This document shows, piece by piece, positions 17,830-27,864 of a stretch of DNA of 64,000 bases. How positions within the stretch are numbered: the stretch's first letter is position 1; every line of letters starts with the position of its first letter. Source of the DNA: a beta proteobacterium CB (lineage in GTDB: Bacteria > Pseudomonadota > Gammaproteobacteria > Burkholderiales > Burkholderiaceae); the NCBI GenBank assembly GCA_000342265.1, contig CP004348.1:1426001-1490000 (forward strand). Reading direction: 5' to 3'. Below the pieces are notes generated by a model, which made no database searches, was not told where the DNA came from, and saw only the letters and a program-made list of their open reading frames with translations. Position numbers and translations under genes: made by a program.

Positions 17830-19194
17830 TTAATTATGACGACCAATACCCTGGTACTCAATACCTAATTCTTGCATAGCTTGCGGCTCATACAAGTTAC
17901 GGCCATCAAAGATGATGGGATTCTTCAAATTGGCTTTGAGCAGGTCAAAATCGGGGCTACGGAAGGCTTTCCATTCGGTCACGATGATTAGAGCATCAGC
18001 ACCTTGGGTGGCTGCCATGGGGTCATCCACTAAAGACACTTGCTTGAGGCCTTCCGGGTTACCCTTAAAGTCGATATCTAGGCAATGTTTTGTCTCTGGC
18101 ATCGCTACTGGGTCATGGGCAACGATCTGAGCGCCACGCTTGACCAGCTCGGCAATGATGACTCGACTAGGGGCTTCGCGCATATCGTCGGTATTGGGCT
18201 TAAATGCTAAACCCCACATGGCAAACTTCTTGCCCTTCAGATCAGCACCGAAGCGTTTTTCAATCTTCTCAACGAGGATGTACTTTTGGGCTTCATTAAC
18301 TGCCTCTACTGCATCGAGAATCTTCAGATCGCGGCCATACTCGATGGCAGTCTTCGAGAGGGCTGAAACATCCTTTGGAAAGCAAGAGCCGCCATAGCCA
18401 GTACCGGAATATAAAAAGCCGTAACCAATGCGGGAGTCTGAGCCAATACCCTGGCGTACCGCTTCAATATCAGCACCGACTAAGTCCGCCAGATTGGCCA
18501 ACTCGTTCATAAAAGAGATGCGGGTGGCTAGCATCGCATTAGCAGCATATTTTGTCAGCTCAGCGCTTTTGACATCCATGTAATAGGTGCGCTCATGGTG
18601 GCGATTAAATGGGGCATAGAGTTTGCGCATTTGCTCTTTAGCACGCAGTCCTGCTGGCGTATTTTGCGTACCAATCACAATGCGATCAGGGCGCATGAAG
18701 TCTTCTACAGCTGCGCCTTCTTTGAGGAACTCAGGATTAGAGACTACCGAACAGAGCTCTGGTGAGAGGCTTCTCTTTTGAAGCTCTTCAGTAATCGCAG
18801 CAGAAACCTTATCAGCAGTACCCACTGGCACAGTGGATTTATCGACAATCACCTTGGGGGTGGTCATATGGCGACCGATGTTGCGAGCAGCTGCTACAAC
18901 GTATTGCAGATCAGCCGAGCCATCTTCATCGGGAGGGGTTCCTACCGCGATAAATTGAATATCACCATGAGCGACAGAGGCGGCAATATCGGTGGAAAAC
19001 TGTAAACGTCCAGCGGCGCGATTGCGCTCAATCATCTCTTTAAGGCCTGGCTCATAGATTGGTACACCACCAGAATTAAGAATCTCAATCTTTTTGGGAT
19101 CGACATCGACACAAAAAACGCTATTACCCTGCTCTGCTAGGCAAGCGCCTGTAACAAGACCAACGTAACCGCTGCCGATGATGGTGACTTTCAA
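17830..19194 (-). CDS. ugd: UDP-glucose 6-dehydrogenase
   Basis: This enzyme oxidises UDP-glucose to UDP-glucuronate in two NAD-dependent steps. The 454-residue sequence has the Rossmann start [20 protein letters not shown], the substrate motif [30 protein letters not shown], and the catalytic cysteine C271 in [12 protein letters not shown]. The C-terminal UDP-binding domain is complete. Placed between lapB and hldE, it likely supplies precursors for LPS modification or exopolysaccharide. Confidence 0.97.
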   Translation of the reverse strand: MKVTIIGSGYVGLVTGACLAEQGNSVFCVDVDPKKIEILNSGGVPIYEPGLKEMIERNRAAGRLQFSTDIAASVAHGDIQFIAVGTPPDEDGSADLQYVVAAARNIGRHMTTPKVIVDKSTVPVGTADKVSAAITEELQKRSLSPELCSVVSNPEFLKEGAAVEDFMRPDRIVIGTQNTPAGLRAKEQMRKLYAPFNRHHERTYYMDVKSAELTKYAANAMLATRISFMNELANLADLVGADIEAVRQGIGSDSRIGYGFLYSGTGYGGSCFPKDVSALSKTAIEYGRDLKILDAVEAVNEAQKYILVEKIEKRFGADLKGKKFAMWGLAFKPNTDDMREAPSRVIIAELVKRGAQIVAHDPVAMPETKHCLDIDFKGNPEGLKQVSLVDDPMAATQGADALIIVTEWKAFRSPDFDLLKANLKNPIIFDGRNLYEPQAMQELGIEYQGIGRHN

Positions 19195-19239
19195 GATAGC
19201 TCCAAAGAATTCGTATTAAATTGGTAAATGCGACTCAGA

Positions 19240-20451
19240 TTACATTGAAGGGCCGCTAGGAACAGCGCCCTCACTGCGTCTTGGGGAATAAGCCTCCCAA
19301 TGATTACAACCCGGGCATTGCCAGTAAAAGCGTCTCGCACGGAAACCGCAATTACCGCAGGTGTAGCGAGCCAAACTCGTCGTGCGCTGCTTTAATAAAC
19401 TTAATGTTGCCTGTAAATCAGATACTCGCTCTGGCGTACCGTTACTCTCTGCCAAGGCCAAACGCGTCTCCGCTAATTTAGAGAGGGCGCTCAAGCTTGG
19501 TGAATGTTGCATCACCTCAACCAACATCACTTCGGCAGCTTGAGCTCCACGAATTTGAGTCATATGTTTTTGGACAATATCGAGCAACTCACCAGAGGCC
19601 TGGGTTCTTAGTAATTCGCAAAGTGCGCTTAAGCCTTCATCTGCTTTATTCAGCGCAGCATGTGCCGCCATCCAACGATCAGCAAGTAAATGCATGTAAG
19701 CCGGGTGTGTCTTTGCAATTACAGCCCACACCTCGATTGCTTGGGCTGGGCGATCCATAGCTATCAAGTAATCCCCCTGCAAAATTAACGCACGAGCATG
19801 ATGAGGAACTGCTTGCAATGCCAATTGAACCGATTGCTCGACCTCTGGCAAATCTTTGCGACGCAGCGCTTCTTGGCCAATCTCACAATGAAACTGTGCA
19901 ATCTCTGTGTGATGGGATTTTCCTTGCAAGCCCTCAAGTTCACTGGCAGCAATGATGGCTTTTTTCCAGTCCCGCTCAATCTGGTACATCTCGAGCAGAC
20001 TCTCTTTTGCGGGTGCTGCAAACTTGCCTTCACCCACGCGATTCAATGACGCCTCAGCACGATCCAATAATCCTGCACGAAGAAAATCACGACCCAACTC
20101 GTAGGCAGCATGATCTCGATCGCGCGGCTTTAAGTCATCACGATTAGCCAGGTGCTGGTGAACTCGAATTGCACGCTCGGTCTCACCACGACGACGGAAT
20201 AAATTTCCCAATGCAAAATGAAGTTCAATTGTTTCGGGGTCGAGCTGGGCAATCTTGACTAAGGTTTCAATTGCTTGATCTGGCTGCTCATTTAGTAAAA
20301 GACTTAAACCCTTAAAGGTTGAACGTTGCTGACGCATCCGCTCGCGCTCATCCATGCGATTTTCAAGACGCAGATCCCAGCGTGAGGCTAACCAACCAAT
20401 ACCAAACATGACTGGTAGTAATAGTAGCCAGGAGGTTGCGATCTGAATCAT
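19240..20451 (-). CDS. lapB: lipopolysaccharide assembly protein B
   Basis: LapB is an inner-membrane-anchored TPR protein that adjusts LPS synthesis by promoting FtsH-dependent LpxC turnover. The 403-residue protein has one N-terminal membrane helix (about 5-24, TSWLLLLPVMFGIGWLA), then TPR repeats starting TFKGLSLLLNEQPDQAIETL, and the diagnostic C-terminal rubredoxin-like zinc site YTCGNCGFRARRFYWQCPGC. In most relatives a small lapA gene directly precedes it. Here only 60 bases, containing a terminator, separate it from ihfB, so lapA is not at its usual place. Confidence 0.95.
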   Translation of the reverse strand: MIQIATSWLLLLPVMFGIGWLASRWDLRLENRMDERERMRQQRSTFKGLSLLLNEQPDQAIETLVKIAQLDPETIELHFALGNLFRRRGETERAIRVHQHLANRDDLKPRDRDHAAYELGRDFLRAGLLDRAEASLNRVGEGKFAAPAKESLLEMYQIERDWKKAIIAASELEGLQGKSHHTEIAQFHCEIGQEALRRKDLPEVEQSVQLALQAVPHHARALILQGDYLIAMDRPAQAIEVWAVIAKTHPAYMHLLADRWMAAHAALNKADEGLSALCELLRTQASGELLDIVQKHMTQIRGAQAAEVMLVEVMQHSPSLSALSKLAETRLALAESNGTPERVSDLQATLSLLKQRTTSLARYTCGNCGFRARRFYWQCPGCNHWEAYSPRRSEGAVPSGPSM

Positions 20452-20467
20452 GCTGTGCAGAACTTAA

Positions 20468-20492
20468 ATAAAAAAATGGTCCGAATGGACCA
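20468..20492 (-). terminator. rho-independent terminator after ihfB
   Basis: On the minus strand TGGTCC-ATTC-GGACCA is a perfect 6-bp stem with a 4-base loop, followed by a T-rich run. It lies between the ihfB stop and the lapB start, so lapB must rely on read-through or its own promoter. Confidence 0.75.
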
Positions 20493-20511
20493 CTGGATAT
20501 GCGCTATGTGA

Positions 20512-20856
20512 CTAGGCACCAGAACCCTCTTTGGGGCTCACTTGCTTCAGAGGCTTGTAGTCAACGCGCTCACGCAACTCTTTACCCGGCTTGAAATGGG
20601 GCACCCGTTTTTCTGGGATCAATACTTTCTCACCAGATTTTGGGTTACGACCAGTACGCGCAGGACGGTGATGCAAAACAAAGCTACCAACACCGCGCAA
20701 CTCAATTCGCTTGCCTTCGGCTAAAGCGTGAGTCATGGTGTCTAGCAATGTTTTTACTGCCAACTCCACATCTCTTGGTAGTAGCTGGGGAAACTGTTCC
20801 GCCAAGCTCTCCACGAGTTCGGAGCGAGTAATTGCTTGTTGCTCTTGATCTGACAT
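20512..20856 (-). CDS. ihfB: integration host factor subunit beta
   Basis: IHF-beta pairs with IHF-alpha to bend DNA sharply in transcription, replication and recombination. The 114-residue protein has the HU/IHF fold signatures: [17 protein letters not shown] at the N-terminus, [22 protein letters not shown] for the DNA-binding arm with the intercalating proline, and [24 protein letters not shown]-terminal extension of about 15 residues is normal in betaproteobacteria. The gene follows rpsA, the standard order, with a terminator between them. Confidence 0.96.
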   Translation of the reverse strand: MSDQEQQAITRSELVESLAEQFPQLLPRDVELAVKTLLDTMTHALAEGKRIELRGVGSFVLHHRPARTGRNPKSGEKVLIPEKRVPHFKPGKELRERVDYKPLKQVSPKEGSGA

Positions 20857-20867
20857 GATCTATCAAT

Positions 20868-20900
20868 AAAAAACCGCCGCTCTCCCAGTGGAAAGCGGCG
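20868..20900 (-). terminator. rho-independent terminator after rpsA
   Basis: Read on the minus strand, CGCCGC pairs with GCGGCG (complements of 20895-20900 and 20875-20880), with extra AT pairing at the loop side, followed by GGTTTTTT. It stands between the rpsA stop and the ihfB start and should lower ihfB read-through from the strong rpsA transcript. Confidence 0.75.
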
Positions 20901-20908
20901 ATATTGAT

Positions 20909-22582
20909 TTAGCCTTGATTGTCCAACTTCGCTTTTAACAAAGCACCCAAGTTGGTTGTGCCGGACTGCGCATCACCCTGGAGCTTGCTCATAGCGTCTT
21001 GTTGGTCAGAGCTGTCTTTAGCTTTGATCGAAAGATTGATTACACGTGACTTGCGATCAATGTTGATGATCATTGCAGTTACGCTATCGCCTTCTTTCAA
21101 TACATTGCGAGCATCTTCAACGCGATCTGTTGAGATCTCAGAAGCACGCAAGTAAGCCTCAACTTCATCAGCCAAGTGAATAGTTGCACCCTTAGCATCA
21201 ACAGCCTTCACAGTGCCAGTTACAAGGCTGCCCTTGTCGCTTACAGATGTGTAGTTATTGAATGGGTCACCAGACAATTGCTTGATACCGAGAGAGATAC
21301 GCTCTTTCTCAACATCAATGGCCAATACAGTAGCTTCAACTTCGTCGCCTTTTTTGTATTTCTTAACAGCTTCTTCGCCTGGCTCATTCCATGAGAGGTC
21401 TGAGAGGTGAACTAAGCCGTCGATACCACCAGGCAAACCAATGAACACACCAAAGTCAGTAATAGACTTGATTGCGCCAGTCAACTTGTCGCCTTTTTGC
21501 TGGCCACGTGAGAACTCTTCCCATGGATTTGCTTTGCACTGCTTGATGCCCAAGCTGATACGGCGCTTGTCTTCATCAATATCCAGAACCATTACTTCAA
21601 CTTCGGTTCCTAATGCAGTAGCTTTGCTTGGAGCAACGTTCTTGTTAGTCCAGTCCATTTCAGAAACGTGCACCAAACCTTCGATACCAGATTCGATTTC
21701 CACAAATGCGCCGTAGTCAGTCAGGTTAGTTACCTTACCGAATAAACGGGTGTTTGGTGGGTAACGACGCGCGATACCAACCCATGGATCATCACCAAGC
21801 TGTTTCACGCCGAGTGAAACACGGTTCTTCTCTTGATCGAACTTCAAAATCTTAGCGGTAACTTCTTGACCAACAGTCAACATCTCGCTTGGGTGACGCA
21901 CACGACGCCATGCCAAGTCGGTAATGTGCAAGAGGCCGTCAATACCGCCGAGGTCCACGAATGCGCCGTAGTCAGTGATGTTTTTAACGATACCTTGAAC
22001 AACGCTACCCTCTTTGAGGTTAGACATCAACTTCGCGCGCTCTTCACCTTGGCTAGCTTCAACAACTGCACGACGTGACAACACTACGTTGTTACGCTTA
22101 CGGTCAAGCTTGATAACCTTGAACTCCATCGTCTTACCTTCGTAAGGGCTGGTGTCTTTGATTGGGCGTGTATCAACGAGTGATCCAGGCAAGAATGCGC
22201 GGATGCCGTTAACCATTACTGTCAAGCCGCCTTTAACCTTACCAGTAACAGTACCGGTAACGATCTCAGCTTGCTCGAGAGCTTTTTCCAAGTTCATCCA
22301 TGATGCCAAGCGCTTAGCTTTGTCACGGGAAAGGATTGTGTCGCCATAGCCGTTCTCAAGAGCGTCAATAGCAACAGAAACGAAATCGCCAGGAGCTACT
22401 TCAATCTCGCCAGCGTCGTTATGGAATTCTTCAACAGGAATAAACGCTTCGGATTTCAATCCAGCGTTAACAACGACGAAGTTATGGTCGATGCGAAGTA
22501 CTTCAGCCGAAATGACTTGGCCGGTCTTCATATTCGATCGGGTTAATGATTCTTCAAATAGTTCTGCAAATGATTCAGACAT
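20909..22582 (-). CDS. rpsA: 30S ribosomal protein S1
   Basis: S1 binds mRNA on the 30S subunit and promotes initiation on messages with weak ribosome sites. The 557-residue protein has six S1 (OB-fold) repeats, recognisable by repeated [31 protein letters not shown] units, for example [31 protein letters not shown] and [16 protein letters not shown]. Each unit ends in phrases such as RRISLGIKQ. The N-terminus [13 protein letters not shown] is typical. It follows cmk by 143 bases; that leader contains hairpins and the ATG has no clear Shine-Dalgarno, as expected for autoregulated rpsA. Confidence 0.98.
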   Translation of the reverse strand: MSESFAELFEESLTRSNMKTGQVISAEVLRIDHNFVVVNAGLKSEAFIPVEEFHNDAGEIEVAPGDFVSVAIDALENGYGDTILSRDKAKRLASWMNLEKALEQAEIVTGTVTGKVKGGLTVMVNGIRAFLPGSLVDTRPIKDTSPYEGKTMEFKVIKLDRKRNNVVLSRRAVVEASQGEERAKLMSNLKEGSVVQGIVKNITDYGAFVDLGGIDGLLHITDLAWRRVRHPSEMLTVGQEVTAKILKFDQEKNRVSLGVKQLGDDPWVGIARRYPPNTRLFGKVTNLTDYGAFVEIESGIEGLVHVSEMDWTNKNVAPSKATALGTEVEVMVLDIDEDKRRISLGIKQCKANPWEEFSRGQQKGDKLTGAIKSITDFGVFIGLPGGIDGLVHLSDLSWNEPGEEAVKKYKKGDEVEATVLAIDVEKERISLGIKQLSGDPFNNYTSVSDKGSLVTGTVKAVDAKGATIHLADEVEAYLRASEISTDRVEDARNVLKEGDSVTAMIINIDRKSRVINLSIKAKDSSDQQDAMSKLQGDAQSGTTNLGALLKAKLDNQG

Positions 22583-22725
22583 TTATATATTCACTTTGTG
22601 CCGCCAGAAGGCCTGACGGGTTAGGTTAAAAAAGCCCCAAGAAACACGCTAAATTAGAAAATCGCGTTGTAGAGTTTCTTAAGACGCCAAAACAACTTCT
22701 ACTGCCATTTACTTCTCGCTAAAAA
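22583..22725 (-). promoter_or_regulatory. rpsA leader with hairpins (candidate S1 autoregulatory region)
   Basis: On the minus strand a 7-bp stem (one G-U pair) with a 5-base loop, CCGTCAG-GCCTT-CTGGCGG (complement of 22601-22619), ends 18 bases before the rpsA ATG. Further upstream, AAGAAAC...GTTTCTT (complement of 22639-22680), with internal ACGC/GCGT pairing, forms a larger imperfect hairpin followed five bases later by T6. No good Shine-Dalgarno sits between the first hairpin and the ATG. In E. coli, rpsA is translated from a structured SD-poor leader and repressed by S1; the same is inferred here. Confidence 0.4.
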
Positions 22726-23397
22726 CTAAGCTATTTTTGATTGATACCAATCCAAAACCGTCTTAACCGCTTGATCTATCGATAAATCTGATGTTTCAAG
22801 CACTTTCGCGCCGTCTGCAACTAACAAAGGTGCGGCACCTCGACTACTGTCTCTGGCATCGCGCTCTTGCAAATCGTGCAGCAAGTCTTCGAGTTTAGCA
22901 GAAATTCCCTTAGCTATCAATTGCTTATACCGACGTTCAGCCCTAGCTGCAGCCGTTGCAGTTAGAAAAACCTTCAAAACCGCATCTGGAAATATCACGC
23001 TAGCCATATCCCGGCCATCAGCAACTAAACCCGGAGCCACCCTAAAGCCATGCTGAACACCAATTAAAGCCTGTCTAACCTCTGGATGGACTGCGATTGC
23101 CGAAGCACGCAAGCCAATGCTTTCAGTGCGAATCGCATCTGTCACATCTTCAGAATTGAGCAGAATTTGGCCATTTTTGAAGGAAATCACCAGTTTTTTT
23201 GCCAAAATACCCAGTTCTGAGCCATTTTGGGGGTCAACGGATGCTTTTTGACTACCCAAGGCAACGAGTCGATATAGCGCCCCACTATCCAGGTAATGAA
23301 AACCCAGCTTTTCTGCCACCAAAGAAGCAACCGTCCCCTTGCCAGAGGCGGTGGGTCCATCAATAGCAATAACTGGAGGCAAGTTCATCAAAAGCAA
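22726..23397 (-). CDS. cmk: cytidylate kinase
   Basis: Cmk phosphorylates CMP and dCMP to the diphosphates using ATP. The 223-residue protein has the P-loop [18 protein letters not shown], the [12 protein letters not shown] segment, the CMP-binding [13 protein letters not shown] and [14 protein letters not shown]. It sits between aroA (3 bases upstream) and rpsA, the classical order in proteobacteria. An ATG one codon pair downstream ([11 protein letters not shown]) is another possible start. Confidence 0.96.
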   Translation of the reverse strand: MLLMNLPPVIAIDGPTASGKGTVASLVAEKLGFHYLDSGALYRLVALGSQKASVDPQNGSELGILAKKLVISFKNGQILLNSEDVTDAIRTESIGLRASAIAVHPEVRQALIGVQHGFRVAPGLVADGRDMASVIFPDAVLKVFLTATAAARAERRYKQLIAKGISAKLEDLLHDLQERDARDSSRGAAPLLVADGAKVLETSDLSIDQAVKTVLDWYQSKIA

Positions 23398-23400
23398 CTT

Positions 23401-24732
23401 CTAAGAAACGATCTCTGCAAACTCGGCAAAGTAGGTGGGGAAGGTTTTAGCAACGCAATTAGGATCATTGATCTGCAGCGCATTTGGACCAAAAGCGGCC
23501 AATGAGAAACACATCGCCATACGGTGATCATCATAAGTATCAATACCTTCAGCAGGAGACTTCCAATCAGCAATTGATTGAGGTGCTTGCACCACGATAT
23601 AGTCAGCGCCCTCCTCCACAATTGCACCCACTTTTTTCAACTCTTTTGCCATTGCCGCAATACGATCAGTTTCTTTTACACGCCAACTGGCAATATTGTT
23701 TAAACGGGTCGGGCCCTCAGCAAACAAAGCAGCAACAGCAAGCGTCATCGCTGCATCCGGAATTTCTGTGCAATCAATCGTGATGCCGTTCAGCTTGCCA
23801 TTCGTATTCTTCACGCCCGTAACTTCAATCCAATCTTCTCCAGAAGAAATCTTGGCACCCATCAACGCTAGCGCATCCGCAAAAGCGACGTCACCTTGAA
23901 TGCTCTCACTACCAACGCCTAAAACACGCACTGGTCCACCACCAATCGCGCCAAGCGCTAAGAAGTAAGAGGCGGAAGATGCATCACCCTCAACCGATAA
24001 AACACCAGGGCTTTGATATACCGCATCAGAAGTCTTGGCAGGAATCACAAACGACTGTGCATCAGGGCAGTCTACTTTGACCCCAAAGCGCGCCATGAGC
24101 TTAAGTGTGATGTCGATATAAGGGCGGGAGATTAACTCACCCAGGACTTCAATCTTGACGGGCTCTTTTGCAACCAAAGGCAAGGCCATCAACAAAGCAG
24201 TTAAGAACTGACTAGAAACATCGCCGCGTACCTTTACGACGTCTTTGATCTCAATCTCAGCAGCAACAATCTTGATCGGCGGATAACCTTCTTGTAATTC
24301 GTAATCGATCTGTGCGCCGACTTGTCGCAAGCCGTCAACCAAGTCACGAATTGGCCGCTCATGCATGCGCGGCACACCAGAGAGGCGATAGTTACCGCCC
24401 TGCATTGCTAGTGCTGCCGTTAACGGACGAATGGCCGTACCCGCATTACCCATAAATAGATCTGCGTTTTGCACCGGGAACCTGCCACCACAACCTTCAA
24501 CTACGCAGACTTTATCGGCTTGATCAGTTACCGATAAACCCAACTGACGAAGTGCATTACGCATCACTTGGGTATCGTCGGCATCTAGTAAATTTTTGAG
24601 GGTAGTCGTGCCTGAAGCTAAAGCAGCTAATAACAAGGCTCTATTTGAAATACTCTTAGAACCCGGCAAGACAATTGAGCCTTGTGCGCGCTTGAATGGT
24701 CCAATTTTGATATCAGGCAAGCCACTCATCAA
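23401..24732 (-). CDS. aroA: 3-phosphoshikimate 1-carboxyvinyltransferase (EPSP synthase)
   Basis: AroA joins shikimate-3-phosphate and PEP in the sixth step of the shikimate pathway. The 443-residue sequence carries [18 protein letters not shown], the PEP-binding [17 protein letters not shown] (natural Gly-Asn-Ala-Gly-Thr-Ala form), [16 protein letters not shown] and [15 protein letters not shown] with the catalytic Glu and Asp, then [13 protein letters not shown]. It overlaps tyrA by 4 bases and leads into cmk, within a coupled aromatic-biosynthesis operon. Confidence 0.97.
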   Translation of the reverse strand: MMSGLPDIKIGPFKRAQGSIVLPGSKSISNRALLLAALASGTTTLKNLLDADDTQVMRNALRQLGLSVTDQADKVCVVEGCGGRFPVQNADLFMGNAGTAIRPLTAALAMQGGNYRLSGVPRMHERPIRDLVDGLRQVGAQIDYELQEGYPPIKIVAAEIEIKDVVKVRGDVSSQFLTALLMALPLVAKEPVKIEVLGELISRPYIDITLKLMARFGVKVDCPDAQSFVIPAKTSDAVYQSPGVLSVEGDASSASYFLALGAIGGGPVRVLGVGSESIQGDVAFADALALMGAKISSGEDWIEVTGVKNTNGKLNGITIDCTEIPDAAMTLAVAALFAEGPTRLNNIASWRVKETDRIAAMAKELKKVGAIVEEGADYIVVQAPQSIADWKSPAEGIDTYDDHRMAMCFSLAAFGPNALQINDPNCVAKTFPTYFAEFAEIVS

Positions 24733-25610
24733 AGCACATCCAAATCTTGACGTGCTTTACTAGCTTTATTAAACAACTTCTCCAAGCCTGCACCATCATG
24801 ATCAGCAATCAATTTACGCATGTGATTAACGATCAATAAATATTGATCAAGTTCTTTCAGAACTGCGGTGCGATTACCCAAGCAAATATCACGCCACATT
24901 TCAGGGCTCGAAGCAGCAATGCGGGTGAAATCTTTGAAGCCTGCACCAACATGACTGAGCTTTTGATCGGCATCTTCAGAATTCACTACGCTTGCCATTA
25001 ATGCATAAGACAAAATGTGTGGCAAATGAGAAACCGCTGCGTAGATTGCATCATGCTGCACGCAAGAAATTTTCTTCACAACAGAGCCCACAGATTGCCA
25101 AAAGCCCTCAATTAAATCGGTATCTTGCGGAGAATTTTCTTGTAGCGGACAAAGAATGGTTTGCTTGCCTTCAAATAAATCCGCTTTGGCAGCACTAGCA
25201 CCATGTTGTGCACCACCCGCAATAGGATGCGCCGGCACAAACTGACAAGCTTTTTTACCTAAGACTTCTTTAGCAGCCAAAATAACATCACCTTTGGTGC
25301 TGCCAGCATCCGTGATCATTGTTCTGGATTCAAGGTGCGGCTCAATCACTTCAAAAGTAGCGCGCATCTGAGCCACGGGCATACACAGCACAATCACATC
25401 AGACTGTTTAGCTGCCTCGACCAAATCGACTACAGCATCAATCGCACCCATCTTCAGCGCTTGATCCAAGTTCGCGGCACTACGACCAACACCCAAGACC
25501 CTGTTTACCACGCCCGCTTTTTTTAATGCCAAACCTAAAGAGGCCCCGATCAAGCCAACGCCAACAATGGTGACAGTTCCGAAATTACTAGATGGGTTAA
25601 TGATGGCCAT
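24729..25610 (-). CDS. tyrA: prephenate dehydrogenase (TyrA family)
   Basis: It oxidatively decarboxylates prephenate (or arogenate) to the tyrosine precursor. The 293-residue protein has the Rossmann motif [20 protein letters not shown] (residues 14-33), the [17 protein letters not shown] substrate segment, and [14 protein letters not shown]. There is no chorismate mutase fusion; that activity is on PheA. It lies between hisC and aroA and overlaps aroA by 4 bases. Cyclohexadienyl versus prephenate specificity cannot be told by eye. Confidence 0.95.
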   Translation of the reverse strand: MAIINPSSNFGTVTIVGVGLIGASLGLALKKAGVVNRVLGVGRSAANLDQALKMGAIDAVVDLVEAAKQSDVIVLCMPVAQMRATFEVIEPHLESRTMITDAGSTKGDVILAAKEVLGKKACQFVPAHPIAGGAQHGASAAKADLFEGKQTILCPLQENSPQDTDLIEGFWQSVGSVVKKISCVQHDAIYAAVSHLPHILSYALMASVVNSEDADQKLSHVGAGFKDFTRIAASSPEMWRDICLGNRTAVLKELDQYLLIVNHMRKLIADHDGAGLEKLFNKASKARQDLDVL

Positions 25611-25642
25611 TGGGCTATTTAAATTTATCTATTTGTTTTGAA

Positions 25643-26773
25643 CTACTGCTGCGCCAAAATATCTTTAAGCGCAGCAATAAAGGCTGCGTTCTCTTCAGGC
25701 AAGCCGATAGAAATACGCAACCACTGCGGCAAACCGTAATTGCCAACTGGGCGAACAATAATGCCGCGCTTAAGCAGCTCTAAATTAATACGAGCACCAG
25801 CACCATCATCCTCGCCAACCTTGACCAACACAAAGTTACCGGCCGACGGAAGATAAGCCAGATCAAGCGCATCAAATGCCTCAGTGAGTTGAGTAAGGCC
25901 AGCACGATTGAGTTCAAAACCTTGCTGCAGGAAAGCAGCATCCTGAAATGCCGCTATTGCTGCTGCTTGTGCAAGACTATTCACGTTAAAGGGCTGACGA
26001 ATGCGATTCAGCAAATCAGTTAAAGCAGGCTGAGCAACACCATAGCCAATGCGTAAGCCTGCTAAGCCATAGGCCTTTGAAAAGCTGCGCGACAAAATCA
26101 TATTAGGAAAACGCTTAACCCAAGCAATTGCGTCATAGCGTTGTTCTGGTGTGAGGTACTCGTTATAAGCCTCATCCAAGACCACCACGACATGAGCTGG
26201 AACTGCGATGAGGAAATCCTCAATCTCTTGAGCGCTTAAGTAGCTACCAGTCGGATTATTTGGGTTAGCCACAAACACCAACTTGACCTTATCACCACCA
26301 GCATTGACTGCTTGCAGCATGGCGGGCAAGTCATGACCATACATTTCAGTGGCGGCCACTTCCACTGCTTTGGCACCAACTGCTTGAGTAGCCAGTGGAT
26401 AAACAGCAAAAGCATGTTTAGAGAAAATAACTTCATCACCAGCTTGAGCTACTGCGCGGGCAGCCAATTCCAAAATGTCGTTACTGCCATTGCCCAAGGT
26501 AATCCAATCAGCCGGAACACCTAAACGTGCTGACAAAACATTCTTTAATTCAAAACCATTGGAATCTGGGTAACGACCTAAATCACTAGCAGCCTTAAGC
26601 ATCGCATCTTGCGCTGACTTTGGCATACCCAATGGATTTTCATTGGATGCGAGCTTCACAATCTTGTTTTCATCAAGACCATATTCACGTGCAACCTCAC
26701 TGATAGGTCGCCCGCCAACATAGGGCGCTATGGCATGGATATGCTTTAAACCGATATTGAATTTTGATGTCAT
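25643..26773 (-). CDS. hisC: histidinol-phosphate aminotransferase (aromatic-operon paralogue)
   Basis: This is a class I/II PLP aminotransferase of 376 residues. The PLP lysine lies in SRSFSKAYGLAGLRIGYG, with LASNENPLGMP near the N-terminus, LGNGSNDILELAARA, FVANPNNPTGSYL and VVLDEAYNEY. Located between pheA and tyrA, it is the HisC2-type copy that in Burkholderiales probably serves mainly phenylalanine/tyrosine transamination rather than histidine synthesis. That role is inferred from context. It overlaps pheA by 4 bases. Confidence 0.92.
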   Translation of the reverse strand: MTSKFNIGLKHIHAIAPYVGGRPISEVAREYGLDENKIVKLASNENPLGMPKSAQDAMLKAASDLGRYPDSNGFELKNVLSARLGVPADWITLGNGSNDILELAARAVAQAGDEVIFSKHAFAVYPLATQAVGAKAVEVAATEMYGHDLPAMLQAVNAGGDKVKLVFVANPNNPTGSYLSAQEIEDFLIAVPAHVVVVLDEAYNEYLTPEQRYDAIAWVKRFPNMILSRSFSKAYGLAGLRIGYGVAQPALTDLLNRIRQPFNVNSLAQAAAIAAFQDAAFLQQGFELNRAGLTQLTEAFDALDLAYLPSAGNFVLVKVGEDDGAGARINLELLKRGIIVRPVGNYGLPQWLRISIGLPEENAAFIAALKDILAQQ

Positions 26774-27864
26774 GCTGAATGAGGATATGAGCCGAGATTT
26801 TTATAAAAGGCAGCTGTAGTTTTTAGCTCCTCTAGTGCCTTAGCCACTTTCGCATCTTCAGCGTGTCCCGCTACATCGATATAAAAGTGATACTCCCAAG
26901 TTCCCTTGCGAGCCGGACGAGACTCGAAACGATTCATGGAAACACCATGCTTAGCTAAGGGCTCCAATAAGCGATGTACCGCACCAGGCTGGTTATCTAC
27001 CGATAACACCAAGGAAGTTTGATCTTTACCGGTTGGCTGACACTCATAAGTGCCAACTACTACAAAACGCGTACGGTTATGGGGATCATCCTGAATTTGT
27101 GCTGCTACTGCCTGCAATCCATAAGCCTCTTGAGCAGGGTCGCCAGCAATTGCTGCCAGCGTTGGATCAATCGATGCCATGCGTGCAGCCTCAGCATTGC
27201 TGCTAACTGCCTGGCGCTTCAATTGCGGCGCATGCACACTCAACCATTGCTGACATTGCGCCAAAGCCTGGGCATGCGCGCACACAGTAGTTACGCCATT
27301 TAGGTTGCCACTCTTAGTCAAGAGGTGGTGACGAATAGGCAGCACTACTTCACCGCTAATACGCATTGGAGAATCCAGGAGCAGGTCTAGAGTACGAGAA
27401 ATCGCACCCTCACTAGAATTTTCTACGGGCACAACACCAAACTGCGCCGCGCCCTTCTCTACCGCCTTGAATACTTCATCGAGACTATTGCAAGGAAGAC
27501 CTGCAATCGAGTGGCCAAAATAAGTTTGAGCCGCTTGCTCTGAAAATGTTCCTACTGGTCCAAGATAAGCAATCGTCTGGCGAGCTTCCAAAGCGCGACA
27601 GGCTGACATCACTTCACGCCAAATTGCGGCGATGCCATCAGGTAATAGTGGACCCTTGCTGAGTTCCTGTAAGCGCGCAACAACTTGACGTTCGCGCTCT
27701 GGCCTAAATACCGGCGAAGAAAAACCACCTTTGATATGGCCAACTTCTTGAGCTGCTTTTGCACGCTGCGACAACAAATCCAAGATCTGTGCGTCGAGTG
27801 CATCGATCTTGTCGCGGATTGGCGCAAGGCGCTGCTCTTCGGTACTCTGGTCTTTGGAACTCAT
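26770..27864 (-). CDS. pheA: bifunctional chorismate mutase / prephenate dehydratase (P-protein)
   Basis: PheA converts chorismate to prephenate and then to phenylpyruvate. The 364-residue protein has three parts: an AroQ-type chorismate mutase (about 12-90, PIRDKIDALDAQILDLLSQR), a prephenate dehydratase domain (about 95-275, YLGPVGTFSEQAAQTYFG, VPVENSSEGAISRTLDLL, TRFVVVG), and a C-terminal ACT domain with the phenylalanine-sensing NRFESRPARKGTWEYHFYID. Feedback inhibition by phenylalanine is therefore expected. Its start overlaps the serC stop by one base, so translation is coupled. Confidence 0.97.
   Translation of the reverse strand: MSSKDQSTEEQRLAPIRDKIDALDAQILDLLSQRAKAAQEVGHIKGGFSSPVFRPERERQVVARLQELSKGPLLPDGIAAIWREVMSACRALEARQTIAYLGPVGTFSEQAAQTYFGHSIAGLPCNSLDEVFKAVEKGAAQFGVVPVENSSEGAISRTLDLLLDSPMRISGEVVLPIRHHLLTKSGNLNGVTTVCAHAQALAQCQQWLSVHAPQLKRQAVSSNAEAARMASIDPTLAAIAGDPAQEAYGLQAVAAQIQDDPHNRTRFVVVGTYECQPTGKDQTSLVLSVDNQPGAVHRLLEPLAKHGVSMNRFESRPARKGTWEYHFYIDVAGHAEDAKVAKALEELKTTAAFYKNLGSYPHSA

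Noticed and set aside
20452..20511. Hidden lapA reading frame between ihfB and lapB
   Set aside because: 60 bases are too few for LapA, and the sequence is mostly a terminator.
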